Shown here piece after piece: positions 23,301-34,629 of a stretch of 64,000 nucleotides of DNA. A program made the position numbers and the translations under genes. The notes under the pieces were generated by a model, which searched no databases, had not been told where the DNA came from, and saw nothing but the letters and a program-made list of their open reading frames with translations. Position 1 is the first letter of the stretch; each line of letters starts with the position of its first letter. The DNA lies in assembly GCA_001632425.1 (NCBI GenBank), contig KV425577.1:127462-191461 (forward strand), read 5' to 3'. The stretch is from Neolentinus lepideus HHB14362 ss-1 (lineage: Eukaryota > Basidiomycota > Agaricomycetes > Gloeophyllales > Gloeophyllaceae).

Positions 23301-23500
23301 TCCCATACGGTGCCCCAGAAGTCGTCAATGTGAGTTGCGGACCAACGATAGAGGTCATGATAGGACTTCAATTGCGGACCATATTTCTGATTGATTAGAT
23401 GAAGTACTTGGAACGTGCGAGTATCCTGTGGGCGCTCTGGTTTGTACAGCAGACCTTGATTATCAATCTCAGGAGATGGGTCGAGCCCAGTAGCAGCCAT
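20396..23500 (-). CDS. AACS: Acetoacetyl-CoA synthetase (acyl-activating enzyme family)
   Basis: ATP-dependent ligase activating acetoacetate in the cytosol for sterol and fatty acid synthesis. Fifteen exons (23500-23146, 23078-22930, 22756-22720, 22667-22613, 22564-22517, 22466-22195, 22135-22126, 22052-21948, 21888-21723, 21607-21469, 21417-21136, 21076-20992, 20938-20683, 20621-20556, 20506-20396) give about 711 residues. Family strings: VSAAADFGPEGVFERFEQV, the AMP-binding loop LFSSGTTGRPKPIVHR (split over a 10-nt exon), GWMMWNFLVAGLS, GGTDICSLF, the HGDHV region, LGRSDGVLNPGGIRFGSAE and the catalytic Lys region IPYTLNGKRVEVPVKK. No transit peptide seen. The 173-bp intron 2 is longer than the rest. 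The gene is divergent from a small orphan gene. Confidence 0.93.
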
Positions 23501-24114
23501 GATTGGGTGAGAGAGAGCCCCCGAGGGATCCTATAGGACGGTTCTCACAGACAAGTGTAAGCCCGAGCTAGGGAAGCTCCGGTCAACCTGACAGTCGGAA
23601 TTCGAGTGTTCCGCAAATGGGAGGCGTTACGGTAAGGAGAGCGTCTAACTCCCAGCATCCGTTCATCACGTTGATATCAATAGAGCTGCTTGGTAAACAC
23701 GCACAACAAAGGCAGAACGCTGCCTTGTACAGCCGCCAAGCAGGACCAGGGCTTGTCCGAAGCCGAGGCGGAGCGACGATGGCAATTTTTGATGAGTCAA
23801 TCAGCCGCATGAAGCGCTGCGGCTGTTTGCGGTGGCACGCACGTGCGAATCTTTTGAGTGACTCGCCGCCACTTTCTATAAAAGAGCTGTGGCTTTATAA
23901 CCTTCCCTTCATTTACTCGCCTTGGCTCGCCTGTGTTCTTCATATCTCTCGCACAGACTTGTTTCTCGCACAGACTTTGCTGCGACGACCAAGTCTCTCA
24001 ACGTCACTGCTTCCATCATTTAAAGAGCCGCCACCTAACAATCTCCAGCCCGCTATCCACTTGTATCCCCGTACCACCATCTCTTAAACCCACGTACTCG
24101 TCATCATTCCTCTG
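23501..24114. promoter_or_regulatory. Divergent promoter, AACS / small orphan gene
   Basis: 614 bp between divergent start codons. Contains a good TATA box oriented for the + strand gene and a C/T-rich leader after it. Nothing coding recognised. Confidence 0.5.
23877..23884 (+). promoter_or_regulatory. TATA box of the small orphan gene
   Basis: TATAAAAG, about 230 bp upstream of the ATG at 24115, followed by a pyrimidine-rich leader (many CTTC/TCTC). This arrangement is typical of regulated fungal promoters. A second TTTATAA lies about 16 bp downstream. Confidence 0.5.
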
Positions 24115-24721
24115 ATGGATCGCTTTCTCGCCCCCCACACTCCCGAGGCTCTTGCCCACAACCATCTCACGTACGTGCCACAGCTGCCATCCTAGTTGTG
24201 AAAACTTATCCCTGCTTAGTGAGAATTGGTTTAACTGGGACACAGATCATCCGTCCCTAGACGAGACCCTTATCGCTGGATGCGCTTCGTATGCCGCCCT
24301 GAGCCGCTACCTCAGCGGCGCTGACCTGTTTCTCCTGCCGCGTGCCAGATCTGAGCTCGAGAGGATATTGTGAGTGTGGCGCGCTGGAGCCTTTGCGGCA
24401 CATGACTGACAACTTTCACAGGAGACGTTACTCCTACGACGCTATCCACAATACCATTGCCAAAGCGCGTTCACCCCTGGAACATGGGGGATACAGCCGA
24501 GTACGTCATGAACGTTCGTTCAGGAAGAGAACTATTCTCACCAACTCTAAATCTGATAGATCTGCCATCTGGCTGAGAAATCCTTAGCCCAAGTTCTTGA
24601 CTCGAGCGATAACACAGAGGCCCTGCTGCGCCTTCACTCGGCGCCTTCAGACACCGTGTCTTCGGATCCTGTCCTGAATCGCATGGATCATTCTTCCCCT
24701 CGGCCTATCAGAACCAAATAA
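24115..24721 (+). CDS. Small hypothetical protein
   Basis: Unrecognised protein of about 148 residues. Exons 24115-24170, 24220-24369, 24422-24500 and 24560-24721 close in frame with good GT-AG borders, and the gene has a TATA-containing promoter. It begins MDRFLAPHTPEALAHNH. The centre contains ENWFNWDTDHPSLDETLIAG and LSRYLSGADLFLLPRARSE, the latter helical. The end is charged and Ser-rich (DHSSPRPIRTK). No signal peptide, membrane segment or Cys motif. Exon structure and composition support a real gene; function is unknown. Confidence 0.65.
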
Positions 24722-25257
24722 AGCCAACATACTCACCCTCACCGTCATATTTATTGCATCATCGTGTCTCGTGTCAAGCTGTCCTGATATGTTTGGTGTC
24801 GTCGTCTTTGTTGGTTCGCATTGTCCAAATTGTATCAACACGGGGAATACTTCAGATCGGAGCACGTGACTCCCTCTCAGTAATATACTTGTATGTTAGT
24901 GTAGCATTCCTTATCGTTATTATCGCATGCATCGATGTGTATACACGAGATCTGACTGCCAGTTGTAAGGCCGGATGAGAGTGTTTAGTAAAAGTTGTAA
25001 AAACACCTAAAAACTCCGCAACGGTGAGAGCGCTTACTGGCCTCTAGTGCGGGAAGAGCCGACCCTACTCGGCTGCACTGCGCCAAACGAACGTGCGCAC
25101 CCCAGACGCTTCGGTATGAACGACATCCCATCTGCTCGCAGCCATAAACAGCGCCCTCAGGCGACCGGACCTTTGCCTCGTTAACGTGGTTATTAATATG
25201 GATACCCGATCCTCTATGTTTGCTCCTATCCGCTAAACCACTTCATCCTCGACGACC
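24722..25257. other. Intergenic region
   Basis: 3' flank of the orphan gene and promoter of the endopolyphosphatase gene. Nothing further recognised. Confidence 0.5.
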
Positions 25258-27885
25258 ATGATATATTCAAGGGCACTGAGGGCCCTGGTCATGGCGCTCG
25301 TGTTAAACGAACTCTACGCGGCGCCTGCACAGGTGCCCTTCGATGTCCAGCCAGTCGGTATGTGAGCCCGATCCGTTGCAGAGGATCTTGCTGTTCCTAT
25401 TGCTCACACGACACTGAAGAGGCCAAGCGCAAGCTCCAAGGGCGATTCCTGCACATAACGGACATGCATCCAGACCCGTATTATCTTCCAGGCGCGTCGG
25501 AAAAGTCTGCGTGCCATAGGAAGAAACCAAAGAAGGACAAGACTCGCGCAAGCTATTACGGGACGCCGTTTAGGTTCGGCCACTCATTCCTGTACATGAC
25601 TAGTATGCGTATACTTACATGAACGCACATGCGTCGCCAGTGGATGCGATTCACCGTTTACTTTGACGAATTTCACGTTGGACTATCTGGACAAGAAATG
25701 GACCTCTGATATCGACTTCGTGATATGTCCGTCGTTCTGCACTTGCTGTATATGTTGCTCATGATGTAGCGCAGGGACGGGTGACAATGCCAGGTGACGA
25801 ACCTCAAAGAACTCTGCCTGTGGATACCTTCGCCTGACCCGTTACTCAGACATGATAACGATAGAAAGCTACCTAGAACGCCAGACGAGATATACCATCT
25901 GAATCGCGTCATGGCGAACAAGATGCAGGAGGTGTTTCTGAGCAAGGGGATTCCCGTGGTGCCGAGTCTAGGTACGCAATAGTGCTCGTGTGCTCTGTTC
26001 GTAAATAACATTTCGCATGTTCCGTCGGTGCTCAGGGAACAACGATGTATGGCGTAAGGCGTTTTTTTTGTTCATGGCGAAATGAAGCGCTTATCTGTTT
26101 ATGCTTGCAGCACATGTAAGGTCCACTCTCGCACCTATCACTCCGCCATCTAACATTCCTTCATGAGATGTAGAACATTTTGATGCCAGGTACTTGTGAT
26201 ATTACTAGCAGTGAAATCCCCTTCTTTAACGATCATCTTTCCAGGTCCTAATAGCATTACGCATGAGTATTCATCGTGAGCGATCCTATACTAACACTGA
26301 AGACGTTTAGTTTGACGGGCATTACAGGATTTGGCAAGCATTCATCCCGTTTCCTTCTCTGCAAGTCTTCCAGCGTGGAGCATATTACTCCGTCGAGGTC
26401 ATTCCCGACCAATTGGCGGTCGTCAGTCTGAACACGATGTACTTTTATGATTCCAACAAAGGTGCCGATCTCCTTGGCAGATCTCTGATTTCTATTGACA
26501 TCCCTTCGGTGATATTCTTAGCCGTGGGAGGTTGCGAGTTCAAAGAGAGAGATGACCCTGGCAACTTGCAGTTAGACTGGCTGGAGGTACAGCTAGAAAT
26601 GTACCGGCAAAGAGGCATAAAGGTATGTGTGTTGCAAAACCATTCTGGAGTGAGGCATTCAAGTCCTCGGTCATGTAATTTAGCTCTGGCTATCGGTGCG
26701 TTTTTACTTTTCTCATCGTGATGGCCACCTGAGCCGCAACTTTTTGCCAAACAGGGACACGTACCGCCGACACCAGGAAACTACTTTCCGGAGTGTGTGA
26801 GTCCTCTCGAGGCCTTGCCGTCGAAGCTTGATCTGACGTTATACGGATCTAGTACGTACGATATGCCGAGATGTCTTTGAGATACCAGGATACGATCTTA
26901 GGCCATATATTCGGGGTAAGTGCGGCGATATTTATGTATTCCGATCCAGCTGATGGTTTTTAGCACATGAACGCAGACCATGTAAGTGATCGATAACAGA
27001 ATGCATTGTTGGCTGCATCGAATACTAACTCCAAGATCAGTTCACTCTCATCGAAGCTCGAGACTTGAATATCCCGCTTGAGAATGCCCAAGGCTCTGCC
27101 AACGGGACCGACGCCGTCGGTCCTTACAAGAAGAAGAAGAGAGACCAACTATATCAGGAGCTTCTACAAGATTTCTCTGACCTTCCCAAGGAGAAGAAGA
27201 TAGATCATGATGAATACGCTGTGGTCAACATCTCACCGTCCGTGGTCCCTAATCCCTATTTACCCTCGTTCCGGATATTCGCATACAATATCACCGGAGC
27301 TCCGAAGAAGTATTCAAAGACCTCCAGAAGGAAGGGACACGGACATGGGCCGACCTTGGACAAGAAACATGCGTGCAAAGAGGGCTCTGCATACCAGGAG
27401 ACATGGTGGTGCCAGCTGGATAAGCCGTGGCATTCTGATGCTGATGCGCCGTCACGTATGAACACTCTCTGGACCCCTCTAGGTTATGCACAGGTACGTT
27501 AGCGCAGCCGAGCGGGCTTGCCGAAGGGTCCTTGACAGTAATGGCGTTGCAGTACAACATTCGGAAGAAACGGTTAAATGCATCTGGCAAGACCCGCAAG
27601 CCCAAGTACAAGCTGGAGTACACAACGTTCGCCGTGGACGCACTGCACCCGCCAGCGGATCCGGCTGCGGCGACCAAGTTCAAGTACGCAATTCCCCTCC
27701 GCCATCTTCCACGATCACTGCGCAATCGCACAATTACGGAGTCGAAATTCGCGCCGTATCAGATGCGAGATCTGACGATCCCGTCTTGGGTGGAATTGGC
27801 GCAGAGGCTGGCGAGGCCGAAGAAGGAGGCAGAGTTGCGGAAGCGGTTCAAGAAATACATGTACCAAGGGGGGCGCGAGGGGTAG
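25258..27885 (+). CDS. PPN1: Endopolyphosphatase (calcineurin-like metallophosphoesterase)
   Basis: Vacuolar-type enzyme that cleaves long inorganic polyphosphate. Seventeen exons (25258-25357, 25420-25573, 25641-25726, 25775-25793, 25850-25971, 26036-26053, 26111-26115, 26174-26189, 26245-26275, 26328-26461, 26522-26622, 26684-26695, 26755-26796, 26853-26915, 26964-26981, 27041-27493, 27553-27885) give about 568 residues. An N-terminal hydrophobic segment (ALRALVMALVLNELYAAPA) is a signal or anchor. Metal-binding motifs follow the metallophosphoesterase order: FLHITDMHPD, WTGDNARHD (assembled from a 19-nt exon), GNNDVWPHN, LWLSGHVPPTPG and GHIFGHMNADH. The Lys-rich C-terminus is typical of fungal Ppn1. 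The 5-nt exon at 26111 completes NNDVWPHNIL. The frame closes only with this model. Confidence 0.93.
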
Positions 27886-28388
27886 CGTTCCTGTAGCGCG
27901 TCGGCGATATGTCAAATATCAGAATTGTAACAGATGATATGATATGTCTTGGAAAGACGGAAAAGGGATACCCGGATCAAAGGAGGCGTCCGGCGGCCCA
28001 GACAGGGTCATAAGAAGAGGACACAAATAAACACACGAGTTGTTTCTTGAAAATCGCCCACTATAGCGGTACGTTGCCTTGACCACCGAACCCACGTAGA
28101 TCTGGACTGCCGACGAGGGTGGTATCGACATACGGTTTACCTGTCGCCTTGCTTGCTCTCGTATATACCCCTTTGCCCCGGGAGCTGATCCATTTTCCGG
28201 TCTTTCTCGCGCTGGGGGGTGTGTATTCGGTTTCATCAGGACCATCATCTGCACTGCCCTTTCGCTATCGGCTGGCTGCCTTTCCCCTTGCACTTCGTCT
28301 AGCCCGCCTTCCCCTTCGTTTATTATCCTTGTTTTCGTCGGCTGGGCCGTCTTTACATCCACATTCGTTACTCTCTTAATTTCCACCC
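27886..28388. promoter_or_regulatory. Intergenic region / promoter of the RFX gene
   Basis: 503 bp between tandem genes. The last ~200 bp before the RFX ATG are pyrimidine-rich (CTTTGCCCC, TTTCCCCTTGC), as in many fungal leaders. No element identified. Confidence 0.45.
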
Positions 28389-31367
28389 ATGGCTGCTGTA
28401 AACATGCAGATGATGGCCGCTAACATGCCTATCGACTTCATGCCCGCCCACCCTGTCCATTCTCGCTCCAACTCCTTCTCCTCGTCCTCCTCGCACAACC
28501 CGGGCTCACGTCCTCAGTCTTCTCAGGGGGGCGTGCTGAGAACATCGGGGATCATTCCCCCAACCGCCGAAGACCTCTATCGTGCGTCCTATCATCCGCT
28601 CGCAAGACCCAACTCCCTCCCCACAGACCACGCACGCCACTCCTCAGGCGCCTCCTTTTCCTCTGCCTACTCCCTCTCTTCGACCGACCTCGCCTCGCCT
28701 GGCGATTCCCCTCCGAATCACAACATTAGTAATCCCGCGCTCAAGGGCCCGCTGCGCCCCGCGCACATCAGAGGTCTCGTCAGACCGTCACCATACCCCC
28801 GTGACACCGAGAGCGTCCACTCCTCGTCGAGTGAGACGGACGATATCTCTATGTTCCTCAGTCCTCAAGCGCCAGATTACAATTCTATTTACGGCGGCGC
28901 ACCAATGACACACGCCAGTCCAGAGGCCATGAGTACGGCGGGGGCGCTTGGCAGGATGACTATCAGTCCTGATCATGCATTGGAGAAGTTGGCGGCGAAT
29001 GTCCGTGCTGCCACGACGACGAGCGCTTCGGACAGGGCGAAGCAGATTTTCGTCCAGGCTTGGTAAGTGGTGTTCCCATCATGACGCGTCGATGGCAACT
29101 TACTTTTTAGCAGGCTAACCGCAAATTACGCACCATATCCCGACGGCAATGTACCGCGCCAAGGCCTGTACTGCTCTTATCAAAGGGTCTGCGATCAATA
29201 TGGGATACCTCACATTAATACTGCGACACTGGGCAAAGCTATTCGGCTTTGCTTTCCGACAATCAAGACTCGCCGGCTAGGGGTCAGGGGGAATAGTAAA
29301 TACCATTGTAAGCGACTCCTTTTAGCGCAGTCAATGGCCTTGTTAATCTTCCTGTCAGATTGTGGCATCCGTCCGGCGACTTCGGCAGAAGCCGAGTTTC
29401 TGCAAGACTTCGTACGCAAGTCCAACAACAACGCTGCTCAGTCGTCTATCAATGCCGCGAGGTTAGCCCATGAGCAAGCGAGTCATAGGAGTGAAGAGAG
29501 GTCAGATGAAGATGATGACGATGAATCTGAGGATCCAAGCTCTGCACGGGCGTCTAAACGGAACTCATTAAACCTCAGCTTGAAGGAGTCCTCCCACTAC
29601 CAGGATGACATCATCGACAAGACTCCCACCGTCAACAACTTGCTTGCTCAAGCCCAAGCTTCGCAGAGGCCCGCATCTACATCTTTTCCCGCTATCCGTC
29701 GACATGGGCAACCAGACACGAACCGCCTGTCGTCAAATTCGCCTCCTGCCGGTAGCACTGGTGCCTCTGTTTCTTACTTGGCGATGCAGCAAAACATTTC
29801 TGTGCGACAGATGCCCCACTTCCCATCTATAGATGAAGCAGTGGGCTCCAACTCTACCTCTCCACAGGGTATTGCTGCGCGCGAGGTTTGGGTGTGGTTC
29901 CAGGATCATCTGGATTCATTGTTGGAGAGCGTACGATCGTTCAGATTTGATCAATTTGAGATGAATCTGCGGTCATTCTGGACCAGTCTAACTGGTAACC
30001 ATCGAGAAGTCGTACATGCCCCGGCTGTTGCTGGGCTAATGGCCAAGGCTGATGCTATCGTGTACGATGTAAGTGATCCGCCGATGCCGATTCCACATCA
30101 TGTCCTAACATGGTCTGTATAGGAAATTCTTGAGATTTTGCGCTCGCAGATGCTGTCCCCGTTACCTACCACCGCCTTGTCAAGTCTTCGTCAGCTTGCT
30201 GACAAGATGGAAAAGATCTTGCTAGTCGCGCTCGAAGGATATGGAACTACTTTCGTTGAGCCGAAAGTCGAGTTAGGCGCGCGTTTTGGTCATCTTGTTT
30301 GTAAGTCGTGACATCACGTCGTGCTGCAAGCGTGAAACTGATGAACTGTCACAAGTGCGATTCCTCGATATTTATCAGGTTACCCAAGCACTCAACACTG
30401 TGTTGACAAACCAGAAACAGTTGAATGAGATGCGGCGTTCTTGGCAGAAGATAGATTTTGAGTCTGTACGCAACCAGTCGGCGCTGGTTTGCAATTGTCG
30501 TCACGAGGACCTCGTCCAGCTACTGGAAGTCGAGTTTGTCACTGTGATGGAGTCCTTGATTAAGAGCCAGGAGCCTGTTCGGGACGTCATGGCGTGGGCG
30601 GACAAGTGCTGCGAGCGCTTGATGGGTGCTGGTCGTGTGACCGGTTCGGACGATAGGAGCACGATGAGTTCAAGAAGTGTCCTTATCCGTTGGGGCTACG
30701 TAACGAGTCAAGTTATGCGGGATCTGGTAAGGCAGACACTCGAGGTGTGTCAACTCTTGCTAATCCGCCACTATCAGACTATTCGCAGCGATCCCTCGTT
30801 TGGCGCGTTCCAGATTCTAAAGCTGTTCCTCGAGTATGCGGATTTCATATCTGACTGGGAACCCCTCGCTGACCATGTTCCTTCAGTGACTGGATCAGTG
30901 TCAACGTCCTAAGAAGTGTCGCCCTTTCCACGAACTCGGTGGCGGCATCGGTTGAGCCGGTTATGCATCAGCCTTACTTCTCTCTGTCGCCCATGGCTGG
31001 TCAGGAGAGCTTCGGTGCCAACCTGGATGTCCGGCCATCTCACAGCGTCATCACGCCAACAACCTCCAGCATGCTCGCTGCTCTGCAACAGGACCCTTTC
31101 CCTGCTGGGACATTAGACCCGTCCTCGACAGCTTTCAGCTCAGACGCCTACGGTACTCTTCCTTACTTGGATACCACTAATCCTCATGACGATGCTCTGC
31201 CGGCTGTCCACCAAACGGGACTGCCGTTCGCCGACTACAGCTCCACGAACTCATTTGACGTTTCTGCCTTTGCCCCCCAAGATTTGGGTATGACCCCGTC
31301 TGTTGACTCCGTTCACAGCGACTCCGAGCATGAAGCGGACCCTGTAAAGGCGGAGCCTTCAGCATGA
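28389..31367 (+). CDS. RFX-family winged-helix transcription factor
   Basis: DNA-binding regulator related to RFX1/Crt1, which in yeast represses DNA-damage genes. Exons 28389-29062, 29114-29307, 29359-30068, 30123-30300, 30356-30833 and 30887-31367 give about 904 residues. The Ser/Pro-rich N-terminus (224 residues) precedes the RFX domain. That domain starts at the Trp assembled across intron 1 (WLTANYAPYPDGNVPRQGLY) and runs through LGKAIRLCFPTIKTRRLGVR to GNSKYHYCGIRP. A central conserved region carries helical segments (for example VTQALNTVLTNQKQLNEMRR). The C-terminal ~160 residues are acidic and Gln/Ser/Pro-rich, possibly an activation region. The last intron (30834-30886) must be removed to enter DWISVNVLRSVALSTN. 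Intron 1 has tandem TAG-CAG acceptors. Confidence 0.93.
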
Positions 31368-31708
31368 GATCGCAAGACAAGCTATTCTGGTCATTAATTT
31401 TCTCCTGGTTGGGCCGTTGGATACATTATCTCACTTATTTGAACCTATGTTATCTGCATCTAATTCTCTTGTGCATGCTTGAGTCCGCATTAAAAGTTGT
31501 ATTCGTGTCTGCTGTCTCTGATATCCGCCGCTCCTTCACTGTATATTCTGTTCGATGGACACGACAAGTGGACTATCCGTATATACCATAATTATTGCTC
31601 ATACTAAGTATATTCCGCGTATAAAATGTGAATTGCATCCAAAGACTGAGTGGTGACCGAAACAGATATGCGCCCGATAGATACATGCGATAGGGTACAA
31701 TGCACTAC
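31368..31708. other. Convergent intergenic region
   Basis: Between the RFX stop and the BFR1 stop. T-rich 3' flanks on both sides; nothing coding. Confidence 0.6.
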
Positions 31709-33517
31709 TCATTCCTCTGCCGCTGGTGAGGGTGCGTCGCCATCCTCCTGTACGCTCTCTAACCTCTCTACTACCTCTTCACCGGGGACATCAAGAGACG
31801 GTACGTCAGTGACCTGCGGTGTATGCGCTGGCTCCGAGGGCATCTCGCCCCCATCATTCGGAGGCGTGGCCTCGGTATCTGGCCCGGGGGCAACCCTGCG
31901 CTTGCCAGTAAGGCGTTGAATCTCGGCCTCAGCCTTTGCAATGTTTTCAGCCGTGACACGGTTCTGATTCGCTTCAAACCAAGCCTTTTTCGTCTTCAGA
32001 TCCTCGACAACGCGAGGAACCTCGGTAGCGTTCGATGGTGGAGGTATTGACAGTTGGAGAAGGGCCGTTAACGTGCCGAAGGGAAGGTTAAACTGCGAGC
32101 TCGTCGACCCATTCGCCTCTTCCGCGCCGTTGGTCTTGTGTTTGACGTTGCCCTTCTTACCCTTCTTGGCCTTACCACCAACGAAGTATGACTCGTCGTC
32201 CTCGCCCTTCTTCTTTCGCACGACCATGCCCTCTTGTGCGTCCGTCTCGACCTTCCGCAGCTCGAGTTTGGGCACGCCAACAACCTCCTCTCTTGCTGGA
32301 AGGGATACAGTGGAAAAAGCAGCAGTGGTCGAGTTGCCAGAGAAGTAGTCAATCAGCGTCTGGCAGTCCTCGATCTGAGTCTGGAAAGCAGGAATCGCGG
32401 CCTCCTCGCGGAGACGTTCGACAATTTTCTGCTTCTTTTCATCCTCCTCAGCCGCACGCTGGGCACGTAGCCTCTCCGCACGCCTGGCCCGATCCTCATT
32501 AACCTTCTGCCAGTGCCGATCATTAGCGTCCCGGTACAGCTGTGTCGCCTCCTTCTTCTGAGCCCATAAACCATCCAATTCCTTCTGAATAGTGGTACGC
32601 TCGTCCGAAAGCTTGCTGCGATTAGCATATGCCTCGTCGCCCTCCTTCTGGAGGGCATCGAGCTCGGTCTTGATCGCGTCGTACCGCTCGGAGATAGCCT
32701 TAGCTTCGGGATCGTCGAGTTGTTTCCGTAGTTCATCAGCAGCAGCACGGTCGGTGTCGATTGAGTCCTGCTCTGCCTGGAAACCCTCAACAGTCCGTCG
32801 GGCGCGCTTGAGCTGGCTGATTTCTTGCAGAGCGCGCTTTTCATCGGCAAGCTTCAGGTTACCGGACTCGACCTGTTTCTCGAGGTTCCTACACAAATAC
32901 GGGTCAAGACTGGTAGCGGCAATTTATGAGTGCACATACTTGATATGGGCTTCTAGCTCAGTGATAGTTTTGAATGGTACTTTCGTTTTCGCTGCTTGGA
33001 GGTCCTTGACCTTAGACGGGAGTCAGTTCCAATTCCTTACATAACTTTTAAAGCTTCACCTTTTTCTGGACGCCGTCCTGGAGCGCCTTTAACTGATCCA
33101 ACACCTTTCCTCGAGTAGCCTTGTTACCCCCTTGCTGTGCACGGAGACTGTCCAGCTCAGAGCGCAGCTGCGTTCGCCTATCATTGACACCGTTGGACCT
33201 GGAGGTCAGGCCGATTTTGTCCTTGATGGCATTCTAGGGAATGATGGCACGGAATTTGGTCAAGCCGCGGACCATACGGACGATGTACATACGAGCTTAG
33301 CCTGAACCGCATCAATCTCCGTCTTCAGCTTAGCTTGCTCAGCATCATATGCAGCCTTGTCTGGCTTGCCAAAACCAGACGTCGGTGCAGCGTCCTGAAC
33401 AGCATCCGCCTTTGCCGGGACTGGAGTGGATGTACCGCTAGTAGAGGGTGTAGCTTTTGCAGGCTTCGCCTTGGGCGCGGTGCCATTTGCAGGGGCAGCT
33501 TTGGTCTTGGGAGCCAT
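31709..33517 (-). CDS. BFR1: Bfr1-like nuclear segregation / polysome-associated coiled-coil protein
   Basis: Homologue of yeast Bfr1, a coiled-coil RNA-binding protein of ER-associated polysomes and mRNP complexes. Exons 33517-33293, 33233-33060, 33010-32940 and 32888-31709 give about 549 residues. The N-terminus is Ala/Lys/Pro-rich and low complexity. From about residue 55 to 320 the protein is almost continuous coiled coil (NAIKDKIGLTSRSNGVNDRR, ELDGLWAQKKEATQLYRDAN, EDEKKQKIVERLREEAAIP). Next is the conserved segment AFQTQIEDCQTLIDYFSG and a basic patch (KKGKKGNVKHK). The C-terminus is acidic and Pro-rich (EEVVERLESVQEDGD). Family assignment is by overall layout and the DYFSG region. Confidence 0.82.
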
Positions 33518-33834
33518 GTCGAAGACGGTAAATGAATGACTAAGAGGGAGGGGAAGGAAGACGTGGAACTGTGTGCAGATTTGCACTTAGCGAGATGTTG
33601 CCAGCAGAAATAGAGTCAGAACGTGAGAATCTTGCTACGGCTTTCTGAGCCGATCCATGTTGTGGCTGGCCGCGTTTAGAATCGTGTGTTTGCCAGCCAC
33701 TTAGGGTCGTATGTTTCCGGTCTTCGTTACTACTCCTGGCCGCGATATAAGTCGATTGATAGGGCGAAAGGAAATATTACGATAGATATACAAACAAGAC
33801 CTAGTCAGACAAACAAGCAAACGGAAACAACGCG
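33518..33834. other. Intergenic region
   Basis: 317 bp: BFR1 promoter and NHP2 3' flank. Contains AATATTACGATAG-type A/T-rich sequence; no element recognised. Confidence 0.5.
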
Positions 33835-34629
33835 TTATTGGAACACAATCTGTGTATCCATCTTTTGGACCTCCTTCAGGCACTCGTCATACAGCTCCTT
33901 GTAATCCTCCGTCTCCTTATCCTTATCTTCACTCTCCTTCCGCTTGACCTTTTTCTTTTGGTCCGGACAGATCATAACACAACTTGTTGGTCGTTTTGTT
34001 GCACTGGAGTGGCCGAGCTCTTCTTTTGAAGGCACGAAGACGTAGGGAACTTGGGCGTCTTCGCTAAGAACGGGTAGATGGGAAATGATATCGATGGGAG
34101 TAATGTCAGCAGCGAGAATGAGCAGCCTGGCGAAGAGAGCGATCAGCACAAAGCCTTTCAAACGAAACTGTACAATATACCCTCTCTCGCCTTTCCGAAT
34201 CCCCTTCACGACCTCCTTGACACCTCGCTTTACTTCCCGTGCTTTGGACGCTATAATAGCAAGAAAGGGTGTCGGAAACTTGGGATGCCGCTATGGAAGG
34301 CCAGACGCACCTCGCTTGATGGTCTTGTGCAGTTTTTTCAGTAATTTCTTCTGTGCAAGCGGCTGGGCTATTGGAGACAGCTCATCCAACGGAATAACAA
34401 TCTCATCCGCATCCTTCTTCGACTTTTTCTTCACCTAACGAAGGTTATATCACTACGGTCGAACCTATGCTAATACATTGGCGTGGTCACTCACCTTGAC
34501 CGACTCTCCATCTACTGGCTCCATTTCAACATCCTGCATACTCGTCACGGCGACATCTGCCTCGATCCCCTCCCCAACCTTGCTCTCCCTTCTCTTTTTG
34601 TCCTTCTTTTCCGACTTGTCCTTGGCCAT
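33835..34629 (-). CDS. NHP2: H/ACA snoRNP protein Nhp2
   Basis: Nucleolar L7Ae/L30e-family protein of box H/ACA snoRNPs, needed for rRNA pseudouridylation. Exons 34629-34495, 34434-34311, 34250-34181 and 34126-33835 give about 206 residues. The N-terminus is Lys-rich (MAKDKSEKKDKKRRESK). The L7Ae fold contains LAQKKLLKKLHKTIKR, REVKRGVKEVVKGIRKGERG (split over the third intron) and the family core LILAADITPIDIISHLPVL. It continues with PYVFVPSKEELGHSSATKRP. The C-terminus is acidic and Lys-rich, longer than in yeast (156 residues). Removing the third intron at the GG-GTATAT donor is required to keep frame. Confidence 0.95.

Noticed and set aside
28582..28976. Alternative frames in the RFX N-terminal exon on both strands
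   Set aside because: Shadows of a Ser/Pro-rich GC-rich exon.
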